Below are positions 1 to 5,885 of a stretch of DNA of 5,885 nt, piece by piece. The DNA lies in the NCBI GenBank assembly GCA_005788065.1, contig SXZD01000099.1, positions 1-5,885 of the forward strand, written 5' to 3'. The notes beneath the pieces were generated by a model, which saw nothing but the letters and a program-made list of their open reading frames with translations, did not search any database and was not told the origin of the DNA. The DNA is from Burkholderiales bacterium. Its GTDB lineage: Bacteria; Pseudomonadota; Gammaproteobacteria; Burkholderiales; Burkholderiaceae_B. The position numbers and the translations under genes are program-made. Position 1 is the stretch's first letter; the number at the start of each line of letters is the position of its first letter.

Positions 1-378
1 AACCGCATCATCCAGCAGTGCGTCGAATGGCTGCGCAAAAACCCCGGCCCTGTCATGTCCGAAAACCACAAAGTGGCTCCGCCCAAGCGTGTGGACATGA
101 AGACCAACATGGAAGAACTCATCCACCACTTCAAGCTGGTCACCGAAGGCATGCACGTGCCGGAAGCTGAGGCCTACAGCGCGGTGGAGCATCCGAAAGG
201 AGAGTTCGGCATTTATCTGGTGTCTGACGGGGCCAACAAGCCGTACCGTCTGAAGATTCGCGCACCGGGTTTTGCCCATCTGCAGGCTTTGGACGAAATG
301 TCCCGTGGTCACATGATTGCTGACGTTGTGACCATCATCGGGACTCAGGATATTGTGTTTGGTGAAATCGATCGCTGA
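1..378 (+). CDS. nuoD: NADH-quinone oxidoreductase subunit D, C-terminal part (5' end outside window)
   Basis: This is the last 125 codons of the 49-kDa-type subunit, a peripheral-arm protein derived from a NiFe-hydrogenase large subunit that helps form the quinone pocket with NuoB and NuoH. The frame is open from base 1 (NRIIQQCVEW...) and ends at TGA 376-378. The family hallmarks of the C-terminus are present: an E-x-Y-x-A-V-E-x-P-K-G-E-F-G block (codons from about 163), SDG..KPYRLKIRAPGF (from about 223), RGHMIADVV, and the terminal VFGEIDR. The ATG at 55 is internal, because homologous sequence continues upstream of it without a stop. The quinone-site His and Tyr lie in the N-terminal half, outside the window. 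nuoE follows after 24 nt, which fits co-transcription. Identification is secure, and only the upstream portion is unknown. Confidence 0.97.
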   Translation, partial: NRIIQQCVEWLRKNPGPVMSENHKVAPPKRVDMKTNMEELIHHFKLVTEGMHVPEAEAYSAVEHPKGEFGIYLVSDGANKPYRLKIRAPGFAHLQALDEMSRGHMIADVVTIIGTQDIVFGEIDR

Positions 379-402
379 CGATCGGCTCGCAAGAGGTGTT
401 AC

Positions 403-879
403 ATGCTGAGTGAAGAGGCTTACCGAAAAATCGACCGCGAAGTGGCGAAGTATCCGCCCGACCAGAAGCAGTCTGCGGTCATGTCAGGTTTGCGTATTGC
501 CCAAACGGAGTTGGGATGGCTCTCTATGGAAGCCATCGAGCACGTGGCCAACTATCTGGAGATGCCGCCCATTGCGGCTTATGAAGTTGCCACGTTCTAC
601 AACATGTACGACTTGAAGCCGGTCGGCAAGAACAAGATCACCGTGTGTACCAACTTGCCCTGCGGATTGTCGGGTGGTACGCATGCGGCAGAACACCTGA
701 AGCATCAACTCGGCGTGGGCTTTAACGAAACCACGGCTGACGGGTGCTTCACGCTGAAAGAGGGCGAGTGCATGGGTGCATGCGGCGATGCTCCCGTCCT
801 GCTGGTGAACAATCACCGCATGTGCAGTTTCATGAACAACGAGAAACTGGACCAGCTGATCAAGGAGTTGAAGTCATGA
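403..879 (+). CDS. nuoE: NADH-quinone oxidoreductase subunit E (24-kDa type, [2Fe-2S] N1a)
   Basis: This 158-aa soluble subunit of the NADH dehydrogenase module has an N-terminal helical part (about 1-75, with KQSAVMSGLRIAQ and EVATFYNMYD) and a C-terminal thioredoxin-like ferredoxin domain. The four N1a cysteines are C82, C87 (C-x4-C in VCTNLPC), C123 and C127 (C-x3-C in GECMGAC), the standard arrangement. N1a sits near FMN but off the main electron path, and a role in tuning flavin reactivity has been proposed for the family. The start is well bounded: the nuoD TGA at 376-378 is in the same frame, no ATG, GTG or TTG occurs between it and 403, and AAGAGG at 391-396 lies 6 nt upstream. The length is usual for the family. 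The 3' end overlaps the nuoF start, suggesting translational coupling. Confidence 0.98.
   Translation: MLSEEAYRKIDREVAKYPPDQKQSAVMSGLRIAQTELGWLSMEAIEHVANYLEMPPIAAYEVATFYNMYDLKPVGKNKITVCTNLPCGLSGGTHAAEHLKHQLGVGFNETTADGCFTLKEGECMGACGDAPVLLVNNHRMCSFMNNEKLDQLIKELKS
862..879 (+). promoter_or_regulatory. nuoF ribosome binding site and nuoE/nuoF ATGA overlap
   Basis: AAGGAG at 862-867, inside the last codons of nuoE, lies 8 nt before ATG 876-878. That ATG overlaps the nuoE stop TGA at 877-879 in an ATGA arrangement. This fixes the nuoF start at 876 rather than at the upstream in-frame ATG at 744, whose extra 44 residues would be out-of-frame nuoE sequence. Such overlaps commonly couple translation of subunits made in equal amounts. 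NuoE and NuoF bind each other directly, so coupling is a sensible inference. Confidence 0.85.
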
Positions 880-2171
880 CAAGTCTGCATGGTCGACACA
901 TCAATCCCGTCATTCTGGCCGGCCTGGACGGCAAGAACTGGCACCTGAAAGATTACGAAGCGCGTGGTGGTTACAAAGCGCTGCGCAAAATCCTGTCCGA
1001 AGGCATGAAGCCCGAGGACGTCATTGCCGAAGTCAAGAAATCCGCTCTGCGTGGTCGTGGTGGTGCAGGCTTTCCTACCGGCCTGAAGTGGAGCTTCATG
1101 CCCCGCCAGTTTCCGGGTGCCAAGTATCTGGTTTGCAACTCCGACGAGGGCGAGCCCGGTACGTTCAAAGACCGCGACATCCTTCGCTACAACCCCCATT
1201 CGCTCATCGAGGGCATGACCATTGCAGCCTACGCCATGGGCATCCCGGTGGGCTACAACTACATCCACGGCGAAATCTGGGAAACCTACGACGTGTTTGA
1301 AGCAGCGCTGGAAGAGGCGCGCGCTTCCGGCTATCTGGGCGACAAAATCATGGGCAGCGACTTCAGTTTCCAGTTGCATGCGCACCATGGGTATGGCGCC
1401 TATATCTGCGGCGAAGAAACTGCGCTCATTGAGTCCATCGAAGGCAAAAAAGGGCAACCGCGCTTCAAGCCGCCGTTCCCTGCATCCTTCGGTTTGTACG
1501 GCAAGCCCACCACCATCAACAACACCGAAACGTTTGCGTCGGTTCCCTTCATCATCGCCAACGGCGGTGAATGGTTCCATGACATTGGTAAGCAAAACAA
1601 CGGTGGTACCAAGATTTTCTCGGTGTCCGGCGACGTAGAGAAGCCCGGCAACTATGAAATTCCGATGGGTACACCGTTCTCCAAATTGCTGGAGTTGGCC
1701 GGTGGCATGCGCGGTGGCAAGAAAATCAAGGCGGTCATCCCCGGGGGCTCATCGATGCCGGTTATCCCGGGCGACATCATGATGCAGACCGACATGGACT
1801 ATGACTCCATTGCGAAGGCCGGCTCCATGCTGGGTTCGGGTGCGGTCATCGTCATGGACGAAACCCGCTGCATGGTCAAGAGCCTGCTGCGTCTTTCCTA
1901 CTTCTACTACGAGGAAAGTTGCGGCCAGTGCACGCCATGCCGCGAAGGTACCGGTTGGGTGTATCGCGTTGTCAACCGCATCGAACATGGTCAAGGTCGT
2001 CCCGAAGACCTCGATCTGCTCAATTCCATTGCAGACAACATTCAGGGGCGCACCATCTGTGCACTCGGAGATGCCGCGGCCATGCCGGTGCGCGCTTTCG
2101 TCAAGCATTACCGCGACGAATTCGCCTACCACATTGAAAACAAGCGGTGCCTGGTTCCTGCCTATATCTAA
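876..2171 (+). CDS. nuoF: NADH-quinone oxidoreductase subunit F (51-kDa type, FMN/NADH site, [4Fe-4S] N3)
   Basis: This 431-aa subunit oxidises NADH and passes electrons from FMN to the N3 cluster. The glycine-rich FMN segment is RGRGGAGFPTGLKW (about 59-72). The conserved NSDEGEPGTFKDR (88-100) and YICGEETALIESIEG (176-190) contain acidic residues of the nucleotide/flavin site. A SLBB-like region follows (about 245-330: SVSGDVEKPGNYE...VIPGGSS). N3 ligands are C349, C352 and C355 (SCGQCTPC) plus C395 (TICALGDAAA), all intact. The start at 876 is set by AAGGAG and the typical N-terminus (MTSLHGRHINPVI), and the frame ends at TAA 2169-2171. The length is close to the family norm (the E. coli protein is about 445 aa). 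nuoG follows after 17 nt. The protein is soluble, at the tip of the peripheral arm. Confidence 0.98.
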   Translation: MTSLHGRHINPVILAGLDGKNWHLKDYEARGGYKALRKILSEGMKPEDVIAEVKKSALRGRGGAGFPTGLKWSFMPRQFPGAKYLVCNSDEGEPGTFKDRDILRYNPHSLIEGMTIAAYAMGIPVGYNYIHGEIWETYDVFEAALEEARASGYLGDKIMGSDFSFQLHAHHGYGAYICGEETALIESIEGKKGQPRFKPPFPASFGLYGKPTTINNTETFASVPFIIANGGEWFHDIGKQNNGGTKIFSVSGDVEKPGNYEIPMGTPFSKLLELAGGMRGGKKIKAVIPGGSSMPVIPGDIMMQTDMDYDSIAKAGSMLGSGAVIVMDETRCMVKSLLRLSYFYYEESCGQCTPCREGTGWVYRVVNRIEHGQGRPEDLDLLNSIADNIQGRTICALGDAAAMPVRAFVKHYRDEFAYHIENKRCLVPAYI

Positions 2172-2188
2172 GGGTTGCGTGAAGACAC

Positions 2189-4519
2189 ATGGTTGAGATC
2201 GAAATTGATGGCGTCAAGGTTGAAGTGCCCGAGGGCAGCATGCTCATGGACGCAACCCAGCGCATTGGCACCTATGTGCCACATTTCTGCTATCACAAGA
2301 AACTGAGCATTGCGGCCAACTGCCGCATGTGTCTGGTTGAAGTAGAAAAAGCCCCCAAGCCGCTGCCCGCCTGTGCCACACCGGTCACAGCCGGCATGGT
2401 GGTGCGCACCGCTTCTCCCAAGGCGATTGCAGCGCAAAAGTCCGTCATGGAGTTTCTGCTGATCAACCATCCGCTCGATTGTCCGATTTGCGACCAAGGC
2501 GGTGAGTGTCAGTTGCAGGACTTGGCTGTCGGTTACGGTGGCAGCACGTCGCGCTATCAGGAAGAAAAGCGCGTGGTCTTCCACAAGGATATGGGGCCGC
2601 TGGTGTCGGCTCAGGAAATGAGCCGGTGCATTCACTGTACTCGCTGTGTACGTTTTGGCCAAGAGGTGGCCGGCGTCATGGAGCTGGGTATGGCAGGGCG
2701 TGGCGAGCATTCCGAGATTCTGTCGTTTGTCGGTCGTTCGGTTGAATCCGAATTGTCGGGCAACATGATCGACCTGTGTCCGGTCGGCGCACTCACCTCC
2801 AAGCCCTTCCGGTACAGTGCCCGCACGTGGGAACTGGCTCGACGCCGTTCTGTCAGCCCGCACGACAGCCTGGGCAGCAATCTGGTGGTTCAGGTCAAGG
2901 GCGATCGTGTCATGCGCGTGTTGCCTTACGAAGTTGATGAGATCAACGAATGCTGGATCTCCGACAAAGACCGTTTTGCCTACGAAGGTCTGTATGCGGA
3001 TGACCGCATCACAAGCCCGATGGTGCGCAAGGGTGACCAGTGGGTTCAGACCGACTGGGAATCCGCACTGAATCTGGTGGCAGAGGGCATCAAGACCGTT
3101 CTCAAAGACACGGGAGTCGACGCATTTGGTGTGCTGGCCTCGCCTGCCTCCACGCTGGAAGAACTGTCGCTGGCAGCGCGCATGGTGCGCGGTCTGGGCG
3201 GTGACAACATTGATGTTCGCCTGCGTCAGACCGATTTTTCTGCAGATGGCCAGCGTGCCGGCATCCCATGGTTGGGATTCCCGATTGCCAAGGTCAAGAG
3301 CTTCGACCGTTTGCTGGTCGTCGGTTCTTTCCTGCGCAAAGACCATCCGCTGATGGCCCAGCGCATCCGTCAGGCAGCCAAGCGCAAGCTCAAAGTCATC
3401 TCTCTCCACAGCATGCAGGACGACTGGCTGATGCCGGTTGCCGCAAGCCGCGTGGTTGCTCCGTCCGAGTGGGCGCGCGAACTGGCTGAAATTACCGTTG
3501 CGGTTGCAGCCGAAAAGGGCGTAGCAGCTCCGGCTGCTCTGGCGGGTGTAAAAGCATCGGATGCAGCGCTGGCAGTTGCGAAGTTGCTGGTGGCTGGCAA
3601 AGCGCCTGGCATCGTGATGGGCAATGCGGTAGGCCAGCACCCTGAGGCAGCGCGCATTGAGGCGCTGGTGCAGGCGCTGGCCGGTTTGCTGGAGGCACCT
3701 TTCGGTCATCTGACCGAGGCTGGCAACACCGTCGGAGCGCACTTGGCTGGCGCTGTTCCCAAAGCCGGTGGACGTAACGCAGCGCAAATGCTCGCCGGTG
3801 GGCTCAAAGCCGTTGTGCTGCTCAATACCGAGCCAGATCTTGACTCTGCAGATGGTGCGCAGGCTCTGGAAGCGTTGAAGGCGACGCCGTTTGTGGTGGC
3901 CCTGTCCACGCATTCGTCGCGCGTCAAGCACTATGCCCATGTCATCCTGCCGATTGCACCGTTCACAGAAACCAGTGGTTCCTACGTCAACTGCGAAGGC
4001 CGTGTCCAGTCGTTTGCTGCAGCCGTACGTCCGTTGGGTCAGACCCGTCCGGGCTGGAAAGTGCTGCGCGTACTGGCCAACCTGCTGGGTATCGCCGGGT
4101 TCGACGAAAGCAGTTCCGAGTCGGTGCGCAAAGCCATCGATCTGAATGATGTGGCAAGTCGCCTGAACAACACTGTCAATTTGCAGGCGCAGGCTCCTGC
4201 CGGCAGCAAACCGTCCTTGACCCGCGTGGCCAACGTGCCGATCTACAGCACGGATGCCATCGTACGCCGCGCTGCGTCCTTGCAGGCAACGCCGGCGGCC
4301 GCACCGGCCTTGGTGCGGATGCACCCCGAAACAGCCAAGGCTGCAGGTGTTGCGGGAGCAGGGCAGGTATTCGTGAAAATGAATGGTCACCCCGGTTGCG
4401 CACTGGGTCTGCAACTCGATGCCACGCAGGCACCGGGTGTGGTGCAGATTCCCGCAGGCGTGCCCGAAACGGTGGCCGTGGGTCCGATGTTCGGTGATAT
4501 TGAAGTCCGTGCGGTTTGA
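2189..4519 (+). CDS. nuoG: NADH-quinone oxidoreductase subunit G (75-kDa type, Fe-S clusters N1b, N4, N5; no N7)
   Basis: This 776-aa subunit carries electrons from NuoF toward NuoI. The N-terminal ferredoxin domain holds N1b ligands C34, C45, C48 and C62. The His-Cys segment gives N5 through H94, C98, C101 and C107 (NHPLDCPICDQGGEC). N4 is bound by C147, C150, C153 (RCIHCTRC) and C197 (DLCPVG). From about residue 210 to the end is a molybdopterin-oxidoreductase-like fold, which in complex I binds no molybdenum cofactor; it includes the conserved ETSGSYVNCEGRVQSF near 590-605. The off-pathway N7 cluster is missing: its cysteine positions read S223, D226, S230 and S258. The start is forced, since an in-frame TGA lies at 2180-2182 and 2189 is the first start codon after it. 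The ribosome site is weak (AAGGG at 2170-2174, 14 nt away, or GAAGA at 2181-2185). The alanine-rich part around 460-560 is the least conserved. It is shorter than the roughly 908-aa E. coli form. Confidence 0.98.
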   Translation: MVEIEIDGVKVEVPEGSMLMDATQRIGTYVPHFCYHKKLSIAANCRMCLVEVEKAPKPLPACATPVTAGMVVRTASPKAIAAQKSVMEFLLINHPLDCPICDQGGECQLQDLAVGYGGSTSRYQEEKRVVFHKDMGPLVSAQEMSRCIHCTRCVRFGQEVAGVMELGMAGRGEHSEILSFVGRSVESELSGNMIDLCPVGALTSKPFRYSARTWELARRRSVSPHDSLGSNLVVQVKGDRVMRVLPYEVDEINECWISDKDRFAYEGLYADDRITSPMVRKGDQWVQTDWESALNLVAEGIKTVLKDTGVDAFGVLASPASTLEELSLAARMVRGLGGDNIDVRLRQTDFSADGQRAGIPWLGFPIAKVKSFDRLLVVGSFLRKDHPLMAQRIRQAAKRKLKVISLHSMQDDWLMPVAASRVVAPSEWARELAEITVAVAAEKGVAAPAALAGVKASDAALAVAKLLVAGKAPGIVMGNAVGQHPEAARIEALVQALAGLLEAPFGHLTEAGNTVGAHLAGAVPKAGGRNAAQMLAGGLKAVVLLNTEPDLDSADGAQALEALKATPFVVALSTHSSRVKHYAHVILPIAPFTETSGSYVNCEGRVQSFAAAVRPLGQTRPGWKVLRVLANLLGIAGFDESSSESVRKAIDLNDVASRLNNTVNLQAQAPAGSKPSLTRVANVPIYSTDAIVRRAASLQATPAAAPALVRMHPETAKAAGVAGAGQVFVKMNGHPGCALGLQLDATQAPGVVQIPAGVPETVAVGPMFGDIEVRAV

Positions 4520-4635
4520 GGGTCAGGGTATTCAGGCGATGAACATGAAAAAACTGAATGCAATGGCGGTGTCGGGCAGTCTGCGTGCGCTTGCATGCGA
4601 TTGTCCACGTGGCTTCCAGAGAGGATGCTGATTCA
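4520..4635 (+). other. nuoG-nuoH spacer (116 nt), the longest in the window
   Basis: The other junctions in this operon span from a 4-nt overlap to 24 nt, so this gap stands out. It contains repeated AGG-type purine motifs (4520-4536), a possible 30-codon ORF, and two short perfect palindromes, GCATGC at 4593-4598 and CCACGTGG at 4605-4612. I see no GC-rich stem followed by a T run, so no intrinsic terminator, and no convincing -35/-10 promoter pair. The last part carries the nuoH ribosome site. Confidence 0.7.
4539..4631 (+). CDS. possible small ORF (30 codons) upstream of nuoH; function unknown
   Basis: An ORF of 30 residues begins MNMKKLNAM and ends FQRGC, with stop TGA at 4629-4631, only 4 nt before the nuoH start codon. 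Two start codons are possible: ATG 4539, with AGGG at 4525-4528 10 nt upstream, or ATG 4545, with AGG at 4534-4536 8 nt upstream. It has a basic start and a short weakly hydrophobic middle, and three cysteines (C20, C22, C30) in a tail with several arginines. I recognise no family. It could be a short leader that brings ribosomes to nuoH, a genuine small protein, or chance. It fills most of the spacer and has plausible ribosome sites, but 30 open codons are common by chance in this base composition. Confidence 0.22.
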   Translation: MNMKKLNAMAVSGSLRALACDCPRGFQRGC

Positions 4636-4638
4636 ATG
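4621..4638 (+). promoter_or_regulatory. nuoH ribosome binding site deciding the start at 4636
   Basis: GAGG at 4621-4624, within the purine run AGAGAGGA, lies 11 nt before ATG 4636-4638. The reading frame is open further back to an ATG at 4558, but the 26 added residues (rich in Arg, Cys and His) do not resemble a NuoH N-terminus. The protein from 4636 begins MSNSLLTTL and soon enters the first membrane helix, so 4636 is preferred. Confidence 0.75.
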
Positions 4639-5712
4639 AGCAACAGTCTGTTGACAACGCTGCAGGCGCAGGGCGCCGAACTGCTGGGCCCCTTGTGGCC
4701 TACCGTATGGATCGTGATGTGCATCGTGGCCATTACGTTGCCGTTGCTGATCTGCGTGGCCTACCTGACGTACTGGGAACGCAAACTGATTGGCTGGATG
4801 CACATCCGCCTCGGTCCCAACCGGGTAGGTCCTTGGGGTTTGCTGCAGCCATTTGCAGATGCCTTCAAGCTGATTTTCAAAGAAATTCTGGTGCCCACCA
4901 ATGCCAACAAAGGTCTGTTCATCATCGCGCCGATGATGACCATCATGCCTGCGCTGGCGGCATGGGCTGTGATGCCGTTCGGCCCGGATGTTGCTTTGTC
5001 CAACATCAATGCGGGTCTGCTTTACATCATGGCCATCACGTCGATTGGCGTGTACGGGGTCATCATTGCCGGTTGGGCGTCAAACTCCAAATATGCCTTT
5101 CTGGCAGCCATGCGCGCATCAGCGCAGATGGTGTCCTATGAACTGGCCATGGGCTTCTGTCTGGTGACCGTGTTGCTGGTCAGCGGTAGCCTGAACCTCA
5201 CCGATATCGTGCAGACGCAGGAGAAGGGTCACTTTGCTTCGTTGGGCCTCAATTTCCTGTCCTGGAACTGGCTGCCCCTGCTCCCGCTGTTCGTCATCTA
5301 CGTAGTGTCGGGCGTCGCGGAAACCAACCGTCACCCGTTTGACGTGGTGGAAGGCGAATCGGAAATCGTGGCCGGTCACATGGTGGAATATTCGGGCATG
5401 TCGTTTGCCGTGTTTTTCCTGGCTGAATACGCCAACATGATCCTCATCTCTGCGCTGGCATCCGTCATGTTCCTCGGCGGCTGGTCTGCGCCCATTGAGG
5501 CAGTGCCTTTCACGCTGGTGCCGGGCTGGGTTTGGCTGGGTATCAAGACCTTCATCGTGGTGTCTTTCTTCATCTGGTTCCGCGCATCGTTTCCGCGTTA
5601 CCGCTATGACCAGATCATGCGTCTGGGTTGGAAGATCTTCATCCCGATCACGCTCGTGTGGTTGGTGGTGATCGGTCTTTGGATGCAGACCCCGTTCAAC
5701 ATCTGGAAATAA
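4636..5712 (+). CDS. nuoH: NADH-quinone oxidoreductase subunit H (ND1 type, membrane)
   Basis: This 358-aa integral membrane subunit joins the peripheral and membrane arms and forms the entrance and part of the quinone channel with NuoB and NuoD. Hydrophobic helices can be seen at about 22-45, 95-116, 127-147, 165-185, 208-228, 254-281, 299-318 and 333-350. Family signatures are intact: YWERK (46-50) followed by RLGPNRVGP (58-66) and QPFADAFKL, then AETNRHPFDVVEGESEIVAG (228-247), the acidic loop whose Glu and Asp residues are linked to quinone reduction and proton coupling, with E251/Y252 after it, and WFRASFPRYRYDQIM (314-328). The length is longer than E. coli (about 325 aa) but normal for betaproteobacteria. 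It ends at TAA 5710-5712, and nuoI follows 12 nt later in the same frame. Confidence 0.98.
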   Translation: MSNSLLTTLQAQGAELLGPLWPTVWIVMCIVAITLPLLICVAYLTYWERKLIGWMHIRLGPNRVGPWGLLQPFADAFKLIFKEILVPTNANKGLFIIAPMMTIMPALAAWAVMPFGPDVALSNINAGLLYIMAITSIGVYGVIIAGWASNSKYAFLAAMRASAQMVSYELAMGFCLVTVLLVSGSLNLTDIVQTQEKGHFASLGLNFLSWNWLPLLPLFVIYVVSGVAETNRHPFDVVEGESEIVAGHMVEYSGMSFAVFFLAEYANMILISALASVMFLGGWSAPIEAVPFTLVPGWVWLGIKTFIVVSFFIWFRASFPRYRYDQIMRLGWKIFIPITLVWLVVIGLWMQTPFNIWK

Positions 5713-5724
5713 CCCATCAAGGTC

Positions 5725-5885
5725 ATGTCCTCGCACACCCTGCCTACGCCGTCCGCGTTCTCGCTCAAGGATTTTCTCTCCAGCTTCATGCTGGTGGAGT
5801 TGTTCAAGGGCATGCGCATCACCGGCAAATACTTTCTTTCCCGCTCGATCACGATCCAGTTCCCGGAGGAAAAGACGCCCTTGTC
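5725..5885 (+). CDS. nuoI: NADH-quinone oxidoreductase subunit I, N-terminal part (3' end outside window)
   Basis: The first 53 codons (plus two bases) of the 23-kDa-type subunit are present. In the whole protein this subunit carries two [4Fe-4S] clusters, N6a and N6b, that link NuoG to NuoB; the cysteine motifs lie beyond the window edge. The visible part matches the family: FSLKDFLSSFMLVELFKGMRITGKYF is the amphipathic helix region that rests on the membrane, followed by SITIQFPEEKTPL, which in NuoI precedes the conserved PRFRG segment. The nuoH TAA at 5710-5712 lies in the same frame, and the four codons between (CCC ATC AAG GTC) offer no common start, so ATG 5725 is the earliest possible. 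The only nearby Shine-Dalgarno-like sequence, AAGG at 5719-5722, is just 2 nt from the ATG, so initiation may depend on ribosomes finishing nuoH. Confidence 0.95.
   Translation, partial: MSSHTLPTPSAFSLKDFLSSFMLVELFKGMRITGKYFLSRSITIQFPEEKTPL

Noticed and set aside
55..378. A separate 107-aa gene starting at ATG 55
   Set aside because: The frame is open to base 1 with NuoD-like sequence (NRIIQQCVEW) upstream, so this is the C-terminus of NuoD.
744..875. N-terminal extension of nuoF to the upstream ATG at 744
   Set aside because: The added 44 residues are nuoE sequence read in another frame. AAGGAG at 862-867 and the family-typical N-terminus support ATG 876.
2168..4414. Long minus-strand ORF (748 codons) as a real gene
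   Set aside because: It is the codon-aligned complement of nuoG, which has all its expected motifs. The translation shows no domain, and avoidance of TTA, CTA and TCA explains its length.
2816..4519. NuoG C-terminal half as a molybdenum-dependent oxidoreductase such as formate dehydrogenase
   Set aside because: The fold is shared, but the gene lies within a complete nuo operon, and the characteristic Cys/Sec molybdenum-ligand region is not apparent. Complex I NuoG is known to carry a cofactor-free version of this domain.
4593..4612. Palindromes GCATGC and CCACGTGG as a terminator or operator
   Set aside because: Each is only 6-8 bp with no loop, no extended stem and no T run after it. Palindromes of this size are expected by chance.
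4558..4635. N-terminal extension of nuoH to ATG 4558
   Set aside because: The 26 extra residues do not look like a NuoH N-terminus, and GAGG at 4621-4624 is well placed for ATG 4636.

Overview
The window is a continuous stretch of one operon, all on the + strand, encoding the proton-pumping NADH:quinone oxidoreductase (respiratory complex I). Gene order is nuoD (3' end only), nuoE, nuoF, nuoG, nuoH and nuoI (5' end only), the canonical bacterial order with separate subunit genes. Nearly every base is coding. The only spacer of note is 116 nt between nuoG and nuoH. No tRNA, rRNA, mobile element, CRISPR array, internal promoter or terminator could be recognised.

The proteins look betaproteobacterial, probably Burkholderiales and perhaps Comamonadaceae. 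The reasons are the NuoG N-terminus and its medium length (776 aa, shorter than the enterobacterial form), a 358-aa NuoH with an N-terminal extension, a NuoI that starts only a short way before its conserved helix, and strong G/C preference at third codon positions. This placement rests on remembered family patterns and no search was run, so genus is not claimed.

Layout: 1-378 is the C-terminal 125 residues of NuoD (49-kDa-type subunit of the quinone-binding connecting module). 403-879 is NuoE ([2Fe-2S] N1a). 876-2171 is NuoF (FMN, NADH site, [4Fe-4S] N3), starting inside the nuoE stop codon. 2189-4519 is NuoG (N1b, N4, N5 and a degenerate molybdopterin-oxidoreductase-like domain without the N7 cluster ligands). 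4520-4635 is the spacer, holding a possible 30-codon ORF. 4636-5712 is NuoH, the membrane subunit at the foot of the quinone channel. 5725-5885 is the first 53 codons of NuoI, the N6a/N6b ferredoxin subunit.

Working together: NuoE, NuoF and NuoG form the NADH dehydrogenase module, in which NADH reduces FMN in NuoF. Electrons then pass along the Fe-S chain through NuoF and NuoG to NuoI and NuoB (NuoB is outside the window), reaching quinone at the NuoB/NuoD/NuoH interface and driving proton translocation in the membrane arm. All frames are intact and all expected catalytic and cluster residues are present. This is an ordinary housekeeping region. I found no convincing new system, and the points reported below are small.
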